DNA from: Gallionellaceae bacterium
Lineage (GTDB): Bacteria; Pseudomonadota; Gammaproteobacteria; Burkholderiales; Gallionellaceae
Direction of reading: 5' to 3'
DNA length: 64,000 nt
Assembly: GCA_027448945.1 (NCBI GenBank)
Contig: DAIDMQ010000001.1
Location: 53,628-117,627, forward strand
Shown: positions 54,253 to 64,000 of the stretch, in pieces
How the letters are laid out: each line of letters starts with the position of its first letter
How positions within the stretch are numbered: the stretch's first letter is position 1
Notes under the pieces: generated by a model
The model's input: only the letters and a program-made list of their open reading frames with translations
Told to the model about the DNA's origin: nothing
Databases searched by the model: none
Position numbers and translations under genes: made by a program

Positions 54253-56445
54253 TTAGAACTTCACGCTGACCGCCATGTTAATAGAGCGCCCCATCCCCGG
54301 AACAACCTTGCCATAAACAACACCCGTACCCATGGTTGCGCCTTGTCCAAGGTACGCGCCGCCCAAAGGTAAGGCGTAATATCGGTTGAATAGATTCTCC
54401 ACGCCCATATCCAGGCGAATTTGCTTCCACTCGTAGCTGCTGATCAAATCCACCAAACTATACCCTCCGGTTGGCAACTCTTTACGCACCGCCTGTACGT
54501 TGCTTTTCCGGTCCACCAGCGTCACCCCAACCGTATTCGTCCAGCCGCCTAGTCGCTGTTCCAAAGACAATTTCGCATTTAGCGGCATGATGTTGTAAAG
54601 ATTATCGCCCGTGGTCAGGTTCTTGCCCTTGGTGTAATTCAGCACGGATTTAAGTGTGAACTCTCCGTAACTGCGGGTCTCAAACAAGGTCTTGTTACCC
54701 GACATGTCTGCGCCATACAGTCGTGCACTCTGGTTCGCCAAAGTCAGATTAAGAAACCCGTCAACACGTGCCGGACAGGTTGGGCAAGCGACCGCATCGA
54801 TGTAGTTGTTGACACGCGTGTAATAAGGCGTGACCTTCACTTCCCACGCCTTTTTGCCTTCATCGTGCAAGCTCGCAGTGGCACTCAGAGTATGCGCAAT
54901 TTCGGGCACCAGATTGGGATTGCCAACGTAACCGTTACCATCGCCATACCAGTTATTCATGTTCATCACCATGGTATTGCTGTTCGCCCATGTGTAACGC
55001 TCATAAAGGTTTGGCGAGCGTGTCTTCATCGCATAGCCCGCTTCGAATGACTTGTTGGCATCAGGCGTGTAACGACTCGAAGCGGTGACATCGACATTGT
55101 TGTCGCTACGCTGATGGTTCTGGGCATTAAAAGCGTTGGCCGCCACCCCGTACATCATGGGGCTGTATCCCTGCACCACGCCGGCATCGCTCTTGACTGT
55201 CCCGCTGCGCACGCCGAGCAGTGACATCCAAGCAGGACTCCAACTCGCTTCCCATTCCGCATAAATATCGCCACGGTCACGTTGGCCATTGTTGATATTC
55301 CAAAAAGTATTGGGTGTCATCATTGGTGAATTGGCCGAGGGATTCCACCAGTCATTCAAACGGTAACGCTGAATTTCTGCTCCCACGCGCAACAAATCAC
55401 GGTCGTTGAGCGGCATATCGGCCTTTACTGAAAAGCCGGTGTTCTTGCCATCTGTGTTCATGGGCATGCCTGGCACGTTCAGCAAAGCACCGTACCAATA
55501 GGTTTTATCGTTGAGAAACTGCATGCTGTGCCGGGTATGTTCGTTATACGCACGCGCTTCCAAAGCACCCCACGCGTATACGTTGCTATAGCTCAGATTG
55601 ATTTGCTGGCTGTCATTACCGTTCATATCCATGCGTTGATTGGGGAAACCCTGGTAAGGGATGCGTTGCAGACCCAATTTCAACTCCAACAGTTGCTCCT
55701 CGTGACGCACTGCAATCGCGAATTTGTGATTTTCGGCTTGATACGCAGTAGATCCGACCTCATCGCCAGCCACATACGCATTGCTCAACGAGCCCACGAT
55801 GGAAGCACCCGGCTTGAATACCGCACCCGCTTTGTAATTCTTTGCGCGAACCGTGCTGCCGCTGTAGCGCATGGAAACATTCTCGCTGGCGATGGTGGCC
55901 GAGATGTCGCCGCCCTGTGCCTGATTATTGCTGCGATAGAAAACACCTGCCTGCCCCTTCAACAAGGTCGCTTCGCCTGCCTGTGCGAACTCGGGTTTGC
56001 TGCCGTCCACTTTTATCGTACCCGCGATACTGTCACCCCCCATGCTCACCGGAGTGAGGCCTGCCATCACTTGTACTACACCGACCTCGGTGGGTGCGAT
56101 GTATGACAAGGGAGGATTCATATGATTGGCGCAGGATGAAATCAAATCCATGCCGTCAACTTTGACGCGCACTCTATCATCCGCCATGCCATGCAGTGCC
56201 GGCATGCTTGAAACGCCGCCCGCGCCGTAGAGACTCACCCCCGGTTGGCCTTCAAGCAGCTTGGCGGTATCGTTAGTCTGACGACGCAGCTTAAGAATAT
56301 CGTGCTGATGCAATTCCAAAGTCTCGGGTAAAGATTGCACACGCTCTGCAGTGACGTCGACTGCGGGTAGGGTCGTAATTTCCTCGGCATGCACAGGCAA
56401 AATGCCTGCCAAAGCGAGACAGACTGATAATTTCTTTAACTTCAT
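54253..56445 (-). CDS. TonB-dependent outer-membrane receptor
   Basis: A 730-residue receptor: signal peptide (1-20), a TonB-box/plug region (about 25-150; PAVDVTAERV, LEGQPGVSLYGAGGVS), and a 22-strand barrel ending SINMAVSVKF with the terminal Phe. The plug contains a cysteine segment SSCANHMNPPLSYI, and presumed outer loops are methionine-rich (NTMVMNMNNWYGDGNGYV, NSPMMTPNTFWN). This could suit a copper or other soft-metal ligand, as in OprC-type receptors; that is inference. GGAGAG before the ATG at 56445 supports the start. It is divergent from yggX. Confidence 0.88.
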   Translation of the reverse strand: MKLKKLSVCLALAGILPVHAEEITTLPAVDVTAERVQSLPETLELHQHDILKLRRQTNDTAKLLEGQPGVSLYGAGGVSSMPALHGMADDRVRVKVDGMDLISSCANHMNPPLSYIAPTEVGVVQVMAGLTPVSMGGDSIAGTIKVDGSKPEFAQAGEATLLKGQAGVFYRSNNQAQGGDISATIASENVSMRYSGSTVRAKNYKAGAVFKPGASIVGSLSNAYVAGDEVGSTAYQAENHKFAIAVRHEEQLLELKLGLQRIPYQGFPNQRMDMNGNDSQQINLSYSNVYAWGALEARAYNEHTRHSMQFLNDKTYWYGALLNVPGMPMNTDGKNTGFSVKADMPLNDRDLLRVGAEIQRYRLNDWWNPSANSPMMTPNTFWNINNGQRDRGDIYAEWEASWSPAWMSLLGVRSGTVKSDAGVVQGYSPMMYGVAANAFNAQNHQRSDNNVDVTASSRYTPDANKSFEAGYAMKTRSPNLYERYTWANSNTMVMNMNNWYGDGNGYVGNPNLVPEIAHTLSATASLHDEGKKAWEVKVTPYYTRVNNYIDAVACPTCPARVDGFLNLTLANQSARLYGADMSGNKTLFETRSYGEFTLKSVLNYTKGKNLTTGDNLYNIMPLNAKLSLEQRLGGWTNTVGVTLVDRKSNVQAVRKELPTGGYSLVDLISSYEWKQIRLDMGVENLFNRYYALPLGGAYLGQGATMGTGVVYGKVVPGMGRSINMAVSVKF

Positions 56446-56559
56446 ATTTCTCTCCGGTCTAAAATTGCGGGCGGATTTTAATGAAGTTTTTATCTTTGTC
56501 TCTGCGGCATATTGCCGCACCCCTTGTATTCATTGGCTTTCAAGCCTATGCGTACACAA

Positions 56560-56581
56560 GCGTCATCAGAATGTCATAATT
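56560..56581 (+). promoter_or_regulatory. Pho-box-like direct repeat upstream of yggX-ppk1
   Basis: GCGTCAT-CAGA-ATGTCAT-AATT: two units at 11-bp spacing with 5 and 6 of 7 matches to CTGTCAT/C, 35 bp before the yggX ATG. PhoB control of polyphosphate kinase is known in other bacteria; the site here is predicted by eye. Confidence 0.38.
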
Positions 56582-56615
56582 GCGGCACATAATTAACAAT
56601 TCGGAGAAATTCAAC

Positions 56616-56888
56616 ATGGCAAGAATGATTCAATGCATCAAACTCGGTCGCGAAGCGGAAGGTCTGGATCGTCTCCCTTATCCCGGTCCATTGGGTCAGC
56701 GCATCTTCGAAAATGTCTCCAAAGAAGCTTGGCAAGGTTGGATCAAACATCAGACCATGCTGGTCAATGAGAACCGTTTGAATCTGGCCGATTTGCAAGC
56801 GCGCAAATATCTGGCGACTCAGATGGAGAACTACTTCTTCGGTGGCAACACGGACGCAGTTCAAGGCTACGTACCACCACAAAATTAA
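56616..56888 (+). CDS. yggX: YggX-family Fe(II)-trafficking protein
   Basis: A 90-residue protein with the family pattern [19 protein letters not shown], conserved Cys7, [19 protein letters not shown] and [19 protein letters not shown]. YggX is linked to protection of iron-sulfur clusters and iron handling. CGGAGA precedes the ATG. It lies 17 bp before ppk1 and likely shares its promoter. Confidence 0.95.
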   Translation: MARMIQCIKLGREAEGLDRLPYPGPLGQRIFENVSKEAWQGWIKHQTMLVNENRLNLADLQARKYLATQMENYFFGGNTDAVQGYVPPQN

Positions 56889-56905
56889 TTAATCGAAAGC
56901 ATCCG

Positions 56906-59023
56906 TTGGGCAAACATTTTCCCCCGCAGAACTATCTCAATCGCGAACTAGGACAACTCGCTTTCAATCGCCGCGTCTTGGCTCAGGTTGAGAATACGTC
57001 GTTGCCACTGCTGGAACGCTTGAAATATCTGTGTATCGTTAGCAGCAATATGGACGAGTTCTTCGAGATCCGCGTTGCCGGATTAAAGGAACAAATCAAG
57101 CTCGGCATACATACGGCCGGTGTGGATGGAATGACACCCAAGCAGGCGCTCAAGATCGTTCACGAGCAAGCGCATCCGCTGATCGCGCACCAGTATCAGT
57201 TGTTCAACAAATCGCTGGTACCGGCGCTCGCACAAGAAGGCATACGTTTCTTACGCCGCACGCATTGGAACGAAGCTCAAAAGGCTTGGGTGCGTGAGTT
57301 CTTCTTCAGAGAAGTGATGCCTGTCCTCACTCCCATCGGTCTGGACCCTGCACACCCCTTCCCGCGCGTACTCAACAAGAGTCTCAACTTCGCCGTGGAA
57401 CTGCAGGGCAAGGACGCTTTCGGCCGCAACTCCGCACGCGCCATCGTACAAGCACCGCGCGTGCTGCCTCGCACCATTCCCATGCCGCCCGAGATCAGCG
57501 GATGTGAACATGGATTCGTGTTCCTTTCCTCTATCATCCATGCGCATGTGAACGAATTGTTTATGGGCATGGAAGTGCTGGGCTGCTTCCAGTTCCGTGT
57601 GACCCGCAACAGCGATCTGTTCGTTGACGAGGAAGAAGTAAAAAACCTGCGCCTTAGCCTGCAAGGTGAGTTGCCCCAGCGTCATTTCGGTGACGCTGTG
57701 CGGCTGGAAATCGCCGACGATTGTTCGCCGCAGATCGAGGCCATGCTACTCAAGGAATTGGGTTTGGCGACCGAAGATGTGTTCCGTGTGCACGGCCCGG
57801 TAAATCTGGTGCGATTGATGCAAGTGCCCGGCATGGTGACGCGTCCCGATCTTAAATATCCCACCTTCGTGCCCAGTGTCCAAGCGACCTTGCAGAAGAA
57901 GGGCTCGGATATGTTCAAAGTAATACGAAAAGGTGATGTGTTATTGCACCACCCTTTCCAGTCTTTCCGTCCGGTGATCGATTTCATCCAGCAAGCTGCC
58001 AGTGATCCAAAAGTCGTGGCTATCAAGCAGACGGTGTACCGCACCGGCGTGGATTCAGCCCTGATGGAAGCCCTGATCGCCGCCGCCAAGCGCGGCAAGG
58101 AAGTCACCGTGGTGGTGGAATTACTGGCGCGTTTCGACGAGGAGGCCAACATCAACTGGGCGGGCAAACTGGAGCAAGTGGGCGCGCATGTGGTGTACGG
58201 CGTGGTAGGTCACAAAACCCATGCCAAAATGCTGATGGTGGTGCGCCGGGAAGAACACAAGCTACAACGCTATGTGCATCTGGGCACGGGCAACTATCAC
58301 CCGCAGACCGCGACGTTGTATACCGACTTTGGCCTGTTCACCTGCCAAGATGAGATTTGCGCTGATGTGAACGAGGTGTTCGCCGAACTCACCAGTCTGG
58401 GTAAAGTGCGCACTTTGCATCATCTGTGGCAATCACCCTTTACCTTGCACGACCAAGTCCTGCGCGCCATACGTGCCGAGGCAGAACTCGCCAAACAGGG
58501 CAAAAGTGCGCACATCATCGCCAAGATGAATGCGCTATTGGAACCCGAGACCATAGATGCGCTTTATCAGGCTTCGCAAGCAGGCGTGAAGATAGACCTC
58601 ATCATCCGGGGGGTGTGCGCACTTCGCCCGGGTGTAAAAGGACTGTCGGAGAACATACGCGTGCGCTCGGTGATAGGCCGCTTCCTTGAACACTCTCGTA
58701 TTTATTATTTCCGCAATGACCTGGCGCATGACGTGTATCTGGCGAGTGCGGACTGGATGGATCGCAACTTCTTCCGCCGTATCGAGGTGTGTTTCCCGCT
58801 ACTGGATAAGAAGCTTAAGAAGCGTGTTTTGGATGAAGGACTGAAGATCTACATGCAGGACAACTGCCAGGCATGGGATATGGATAGCGAAGGAAGTTAC
58901 AAACTCAAACGCTCACCTCGCGCCGCACCGATATCCGCGCAGAGCAAGCTGCTTGAGATACTTTCGGGCAAGCCTGTCACCGTTGCAGCAAAAAAACCCA
59001 GAGCTGCGCCCAAACCGGCCTAG
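56906..59023 (+). CDS. ppk1: Polyphosphate kinase 1
   Basis: A 705-residue enzyme that reversibly polymerises the gamma-phosphate of ATP into polyphosphate. The N domain begins YLNRELGQLAFNRRVLAQ and SSNMDEFFEIRVAGLKEQ. The catalytic autophosphorylated His lies in VVGHKTHAKMLMVV, with a second conserved His in HLGTGNYHPQTATLYTDFG. The start is a TTG at 56906; no ATG occurs before residue 49 of this frame, so a non-ATG start is needed. It probably forms an operon with yggX. Confidence 0.95.
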   Translation: MGKHFPPQNYLNRELGQLAFNRRVLAQVENTSLPLLERLKYLCIVSSNMDEFFEIRVAGLKEQIKLGIHTAGVDGMTPKQALKIVHEQAHPLIAHQYQLFNKSLVPALAQEGIRFLRRTHWNEAQKAWVREFFFREVMPVLTPIGLDPAHPFPRVLNKSLNFAVELQGKDAFGRNSARAIVQAPRVLPRTIPMPPEISGCEHGFVFLSSIIHAHVNELFMGMEVLGCFQFRVTRNSDLFVDEEEVKNLRLSLQGELPQRHFGDAVRLEIADDCSPQIEAMLLKELGLATEDVFRVHGPVNLVRLMQVPGMVTRPDLKYPTFVPSVQATLQKKGSDMFKVIRKGDVLLHHPFQSFRPVIDFIQQAASDPKVVAIKQTVYRTGVDSALMEALIAAAKRGKEVTVVVELLARFDEEANINWAGKLEQVGAHVVYGVVGHKTHAKMLMVVRREEHKLQRYVHLGTGNYHPQTATLYTDFGLFTCQDEICADVNEVFAELTSLGKVRTLHHLWQSPFTLHDQVLRAIRAEAELAKQGKSAHIIAKMNALLEPETIDALYQASQAGVKIDLIIRGVCALRPGVKGLSENIRVRSVIGRFLEHSRIYYFRNDLAHDVYLASADWMDRNFFRRIEVCFPLLDKKLKKRVLDEGLKIYMQDNCQAWDMDSEGSYKLKRSPRAAPISAQSKLLEILSGKPVTVAAKKPRAAPKPA

Positions 59024-59050
59024 TGTAGTGAGCCGGACGGGGGTCGAAGA

Positions 59051-59485
59051 TCAATGCTTTTTGGGACGGCCCGTAGCGATCTTATCCAGCTTGGCTATCG
59101 CCTCTTTCAACTGTGCAACACCCATGGCCGCGAGCGCTTGCAGGCCAGCACGCAGGATCTCACTCTTTTTCACATGCAAACCGGTCTTGAGGCAAGCAGC
59201 TTTGATCTCGGCAATCTTCTGATATTCGGCTTGGGGCATGGTGAAACTGTCGCGCACCACTTTGACCTTGGCTTCTTTTTTGACTTTTTTCACCGTCGCA
59301 GATTTTTCCGCAGCGGGCTTCTTGGCAGTTTTAGCCACCGGTTTTGTAGCAGACTTGGCAGCAGTGGCCTTGGCAACAGCCTTATTCACCGGCTTGGCGC
59401 TCGCGACTTTTTTGGCAGCAGCGGGTTTCTTAGCGGGCGTGATTTCAGGTTTTGCAGCGACTGCTTTAGTAGCTTCGGCATTCAT
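59051..59485 (-). CDS. Histone-H1-like Ala/Lys-rich protein with C-terminal helix-rich domain
   Basis: A 144-residue basic protein. Residues 1-75 are almost entirely Ala, Lys, Pro, Thr and Val in H1/AlgP-like repeats (KKPAAAKKVASAKPVNKAVA), suited to non-specific DNA binding. Residues 78-140 form an ordered domain (DSFTMPQAEYQKIAEIKAAC, VKKSEILRAGLQALAAMGVA) that looks like a ribbon-helix-helix or short helical DNA-binding fold. TGAGGAA precedes the ATG. It is convergent with ppk1, 27 bp away, and divergent from sixA. Confidence 0.75.
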   Translation of the reverse strand: MNAEATKAVAAKPEITPAKKPAAAKKVASAKPVNKAVAKATAAKSATKPVAKTAKKPAAEKSATVKKVKKEAKVKVVRDSFTMPQAEYQKIAEIKAACLKTGLHVKKSEILRAGLQALAAMGVAQLKEAIAKLDKIATGRPKKH

Positions 59486-59570
59486 GTTTGTTCCTCAAAA
59501 AAATGATGTGGAACAAAGAGTGTATACGGTATATTGTTGGCAGTGAAATGTAATATTCGGGGATAGGGTT

Positions 59571-60023
59571 ATGGATATCATCTTGTGGCGACACGCAGAA
59601 GCAGAGGACGGCAGCCCCGATATGGCACGCGAATTGACCGCCAAAGGCAAGAGGCAGGCCGAGAAAGTCGCCGCCTTCCTCAAGCTCCATCTCCCGGCCG
59701 AGTCGCGCATCTTGGTCAGTCCGGCGACCCGCACACGTCAAACTGTAGCTGCATTGACCGAGCAATACACTCTCGCCCCCACCATCGCCCCCGGCGCTTC
59801 CGCTCATGCGTTGTTACAAGCTGCGCGCTGGCCCAATGCCGAAGGCACTGTACTTATCGTCGGACACCAACCCACCTTGGGTGCTGTGGCAGCACAATTA
59901 TTAGGTAGCGGAGAGGCTTCACTGAGCGTCAAAAAAGGTTCATTGTGGTGGTTCAGTCGGCGCGTCAAAGAAAACTATGCACAGACCACGCTGAAAATCG
60001 TCATCACGCCTGAATTACTATAG
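59571..60023 (+). CDS. sixA: Phosphohistidine phosphatase SixA
   Basis: A 150-residue histidine-phosphatase-superfamily enzyme with RHAEAEDG (catalytic RHG-type motif) near the N-terminus, SPATRTRQTVAAL, and IVGHQPTLGAVAAQLL. SixA removes phosphate from histidine in phosphorelay and PTS proteins. It is 37 bp upstream of the polyphosphate:AMP phosphotransferase gene and probably co-transcribed with it. Confidence 0.9.
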   Translation: MDIILWRHAEAEDGSPDMARELTAKGKRQAEKVAAFLKLHLPAESRILVSPATRTRQTVAALTEQYTLAPTIAPGASAHALLQAARWPNAEGTVLIVGHQPTLGAVAAQLLGSGEASLSVKKGSLWWFSRRVKENYAQTTLKIVITPELL

Positions 60024-60060
60024 GGCCAAAAAGTCAGGCTTTACTAAAAGGGAGTAGATC

Positions 60061-61551
60061 ATGTTCGAATCTGCAGAGATCGGTCACAAGATAGACAAAG
60101 CCACCTACGACAAAGAAGTCCCCGCACTCAGGGAGGCTTTGCTCAATGCACAATTCGACCTCGCCGAGAAAGCCAAATTTCCTGTCATCATCCTGGTTGG
60201 CGGCGTAGATGGCGCGGGCAAGGGCGAAACCATCAACCTGCTCAACGAATGGATGGATCCGCGCCACATCCATGCACACGCAATGTCGGAGCGCAGCGAC
60301 GAAGAAAGCCAGCACCCCCCCATGTGGCGTTTCTGGCGCGCCTTGCCGCCCAAAGGAAAAATAGGCGTTTTCTTCGGCTCCTGGTACACCACCCCCATCG
60401 TGCAACGTGTATTGGGCAAGACCAAGAACGCGCAACTGAACAAAAGCATAGATGACATCAAACGCTTCGAGTCCATGCTGTGCAACGAAGGCGCATTGAT
60501 CATCAAGCTGTGGTTCCACCTTTCCAAAGACGCGCAGAAGAAACGTCTCAAGTCGCTGGAAAAGGACCCCAAAACTCGTTGGCGCGTGACCGAGACGGAT
60601 TGGGAACGTTACAAGCAATACGACAAATTCCGCAAAGTCTCCGAGCACACGCTGCGCGAAACGAGCAGTGCGCTCGCGCCTTGGGTGGTGATAGAGGGCA
60701 CGGATGCTCATTTTCGCAACCTGAGCACCGGCAAGATTTTGTTGGAGGCATTGAGCAAACGGCTAAACCATACGGTCAAATCACACACCGAGACCGTGCC
60801 ACCATTACAACCGGCAATCGACAATCTTGATCTGTTCGACAAACTCGACATGAAGCAACAACTCGGCGACAAGCGCTTTGCGACCGAGTTGGAAAAATAT
60901 CAGGGCAAGTTGAATCTGCTCACCCGCGATCCGCGCTTCGCAAAACTGTCTGTCATCGCTGTATTCGAAGGCTCAGATGCGGCGGGTAAAGGCGGCGCGA
61001 TACGCCGCATCACTGGCGCGTTAGATGCGCGGCATTACCGCATCGTTCCTGTCGCCGCGCCAACCGAAGAAGAGCGTGCACAGCCTTATTTGTGGCGCTT
61101 CTGGCGTCATGTACCCCGCACCGGGCACTTCGCGATCTTTGACCGTTCTTGGTATGGCCGCGTACTCGTGGAACGCGTTGAAAAATTCTGTGCTGAAGCA
61201 GACTGGATGCGTGCCTATAGCGAGATCAACGATTTTGAAGAACAGCTGATAAATAACCACGCGGTGCTGATCAAATTCTGGCTCACCATCACCAAAGAAG
61301 AACAATTGCGGCGCTTTAAAGCGCGCGAACAGATCAGCTTCAAGCGCTTCAAAATTACCCCCGATGATTGGCGTAACCGCGAGAAATGGGACGACTATCA
61401 AGCTGCGGTGTGCGACATGGTGGATAGAACCAGTACCGATATCGCGCCTTGGACCATCGTTGAGGCCAATGACAAAAACTACGCCCGCATCAAGATACTA
61501 AAGACCTTGTGCGCGCGTATTGAAGCGGCGCTCGAGTCCGTAAAATCCTGA
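60061..61551 (+). CDS. pap: Polyphosphate:AMP phosphotransferase (two-domain PPK2)
   Basis: A 496-residue class II PPK2 that uses polyphosphate to phosphorylate AMP to ADP. Two tandem PPK2 domains are visible. The first has VGGVDGAGKGETINLLNEWM (Walker A) and the second FEGSDAAGKGGAIRRITGAL, each followed by an HP-W-RFWR segment and a FDRSWYGRVLVERVE-like segment (degenerate in the first, FFGSWYTTPIVQRV). GGGAG precedes the ATG. Together with ppk1 it suggests an active polyphosphate and nucleotide cycle. Confidence 0.93.
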   Translation: MFESAEIGHKIDKATYDKEVPALREALLNAQFDLAEKAKFPVIILVGGVDGAGKGETINLLNEWMDPRHIHAHAMSERSDEESQHPPMWRFWRALPPKGKIGVFFGSWYTTPIVQRVLGKTKNAQLNKSIDDIKRFESMLCNEGALIIKLWFHLSKDAQKKRLKSLEKDPKTRWRVTETDWERYKQYDKFRKVSEHTLRETSSALAPWVVIEGTDAHFRNLSTGKILLEALSKRLNHTVKSHTETVPPLQPAIDNLDLFDKLDMKQQLGDKRFATELEKYQGKLNLLTRDPRFAKLSVIAVFEGSDAAGKGGAIRRITGALDARHYRIVPVAAPTEEERAQPYLWRFWRHVPRTGHFAIFDRSWYGRVLVERVEKFCAEADWMRAYSEINDFEEQLINNHAVLIKFWLTITKEEQLRRFKAREQISFKRFKITPDDWRNREKWDDYQAAVCDMVDRTSTDIAPWTIVEANDKNYARIKILKTLCARIEAALESVKS

Positions 61552-61570
61552 ATTCAAGTTGGCCGCGCCA

Positions 61571-61643
61571 CGCCCACCCCCTTCATGCGGTGGGCGACCT
61601 GCGCGGAGCGGCATGGTAAAATCCGCGCTCATTTTTTGAGCGG
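61571..61643 (+). promoter_or_regulatory. Leader region of metH with two hairpins
   Basis: CGCCCAC/GTGGGCG (61571-61596) and CGCTC-ATTTTTT-GAGCG (61626-61642) are visible, with a TAAAAT box at 61617-61622. The first may terminate the upstream operon; the second overlaps the presumed ribosome-binding region of metH. No known cobalamin or SAM/SAH aptamer core was recognised. Confidence 0.35.
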
Positions 61644-61649
61644 CATGCC

Positions 61650-64000
<2,351 letters not shown>

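Noticed and set aside
61552..61649. SAH or cobalamin riboswitch before metH
   Set aside because: Hairpins are present, but I could not find the conserved core of either riboswitch class.

Overview
The window reads as a chromosomal stretch of a betaproteobacterium of about 54% GC. The conserved gene orders (argS–SPOR protein–dsbA, gltB–gltD, uppP beside a DUF1289 gene), a betaproteobacterial SpecificRecomb (Gcr-type) membrane protein, and an SHP/diheme cytochrome operon fit Nitrosomonadales. A Gallionella/Sideroxydans-like iron oxidiser is a reasonable guess, but this is inference from family resemblance. Both ends are cut inside genes: uvrD at the left (its C-terminus is missing) and metH at the right (its C-terminus is missing).

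Layout. 0-10 kb: uvrD, a stand-alone CBS-type protein, then a lipid neighbourhood: a 42-codon small ORF, an OlsA/PlsC-type acyltransferase, the ornithine N-acyltransferase OlsB, DgkA, a CBS-GGDEF-EAL protein, a GT4 glycosyltransferase with a PAP2 phosphatase, and a zinc-dependent phospholipase C. A 194-bp IS5-type MITE lies exactly at the olsA stop codon, and a fragment of a related element lies upstream of the CBS gene. 10-24 kb: MHS transporter, Gcr-type protein, SDR, dsbA/SPOR/argS, an orphan TfpX-type protein, an FAD-linked D-2-hydroxyacid dehydrogenase coupled to a membrane c-heme protein, priA, a truncated-looking PAS protein, hemE. 24-36 kb: gltB-gltD, a TolC-family protein, pcm, a frameshifted DUF2322 gene, and thiC under a TPP riboswitch.

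36-44.5 kb is an accessory island, all on the minus strand between plus-strand core genes. It holds a DUF1778/GNAT toxin-antitoxin pair, a frameshifted DUF1016 nuclease gene, and a gap-free run of C5-cytosine methyltransferase, McrB-like AAA ATPase, DUF2357/DUF524 nuclease and Vsr endonuclease (a LlaJI/McrBC-like restriction-modification module). A decaying Bro/antirepressor gene follows. A diverged copy of the 3' end of thiC sits inside the left border of the island.

44.5-64 kb: YkgJ-type and DUF1289 proteins, uppP, the SHP–cytochrome b561–unknown–diheme cytochrome c operon with a convergent two-component system, a hemerythrin/SirB2/HPP operon, tRNA-Ser(CGA), mltF, a TonB-dependent receptor, then a polyphosphate group (yggX, ppk1, histone-H1-like protein, sixA, polyphosphate:AMP phosphotransferase) and metH.

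The most coherent hypothesis from my reading is a phosphate-starvation theme. Genes for phosphorus-free lipids (ornithine lipid, possible glycolipid), a phospholipase C and the polyphosphate genes are each preceded by degenerate Pho-box-like 7-mers repeated at 11-bp spacing. These matches are by eye, weak individually, and need a proper matrix scan.
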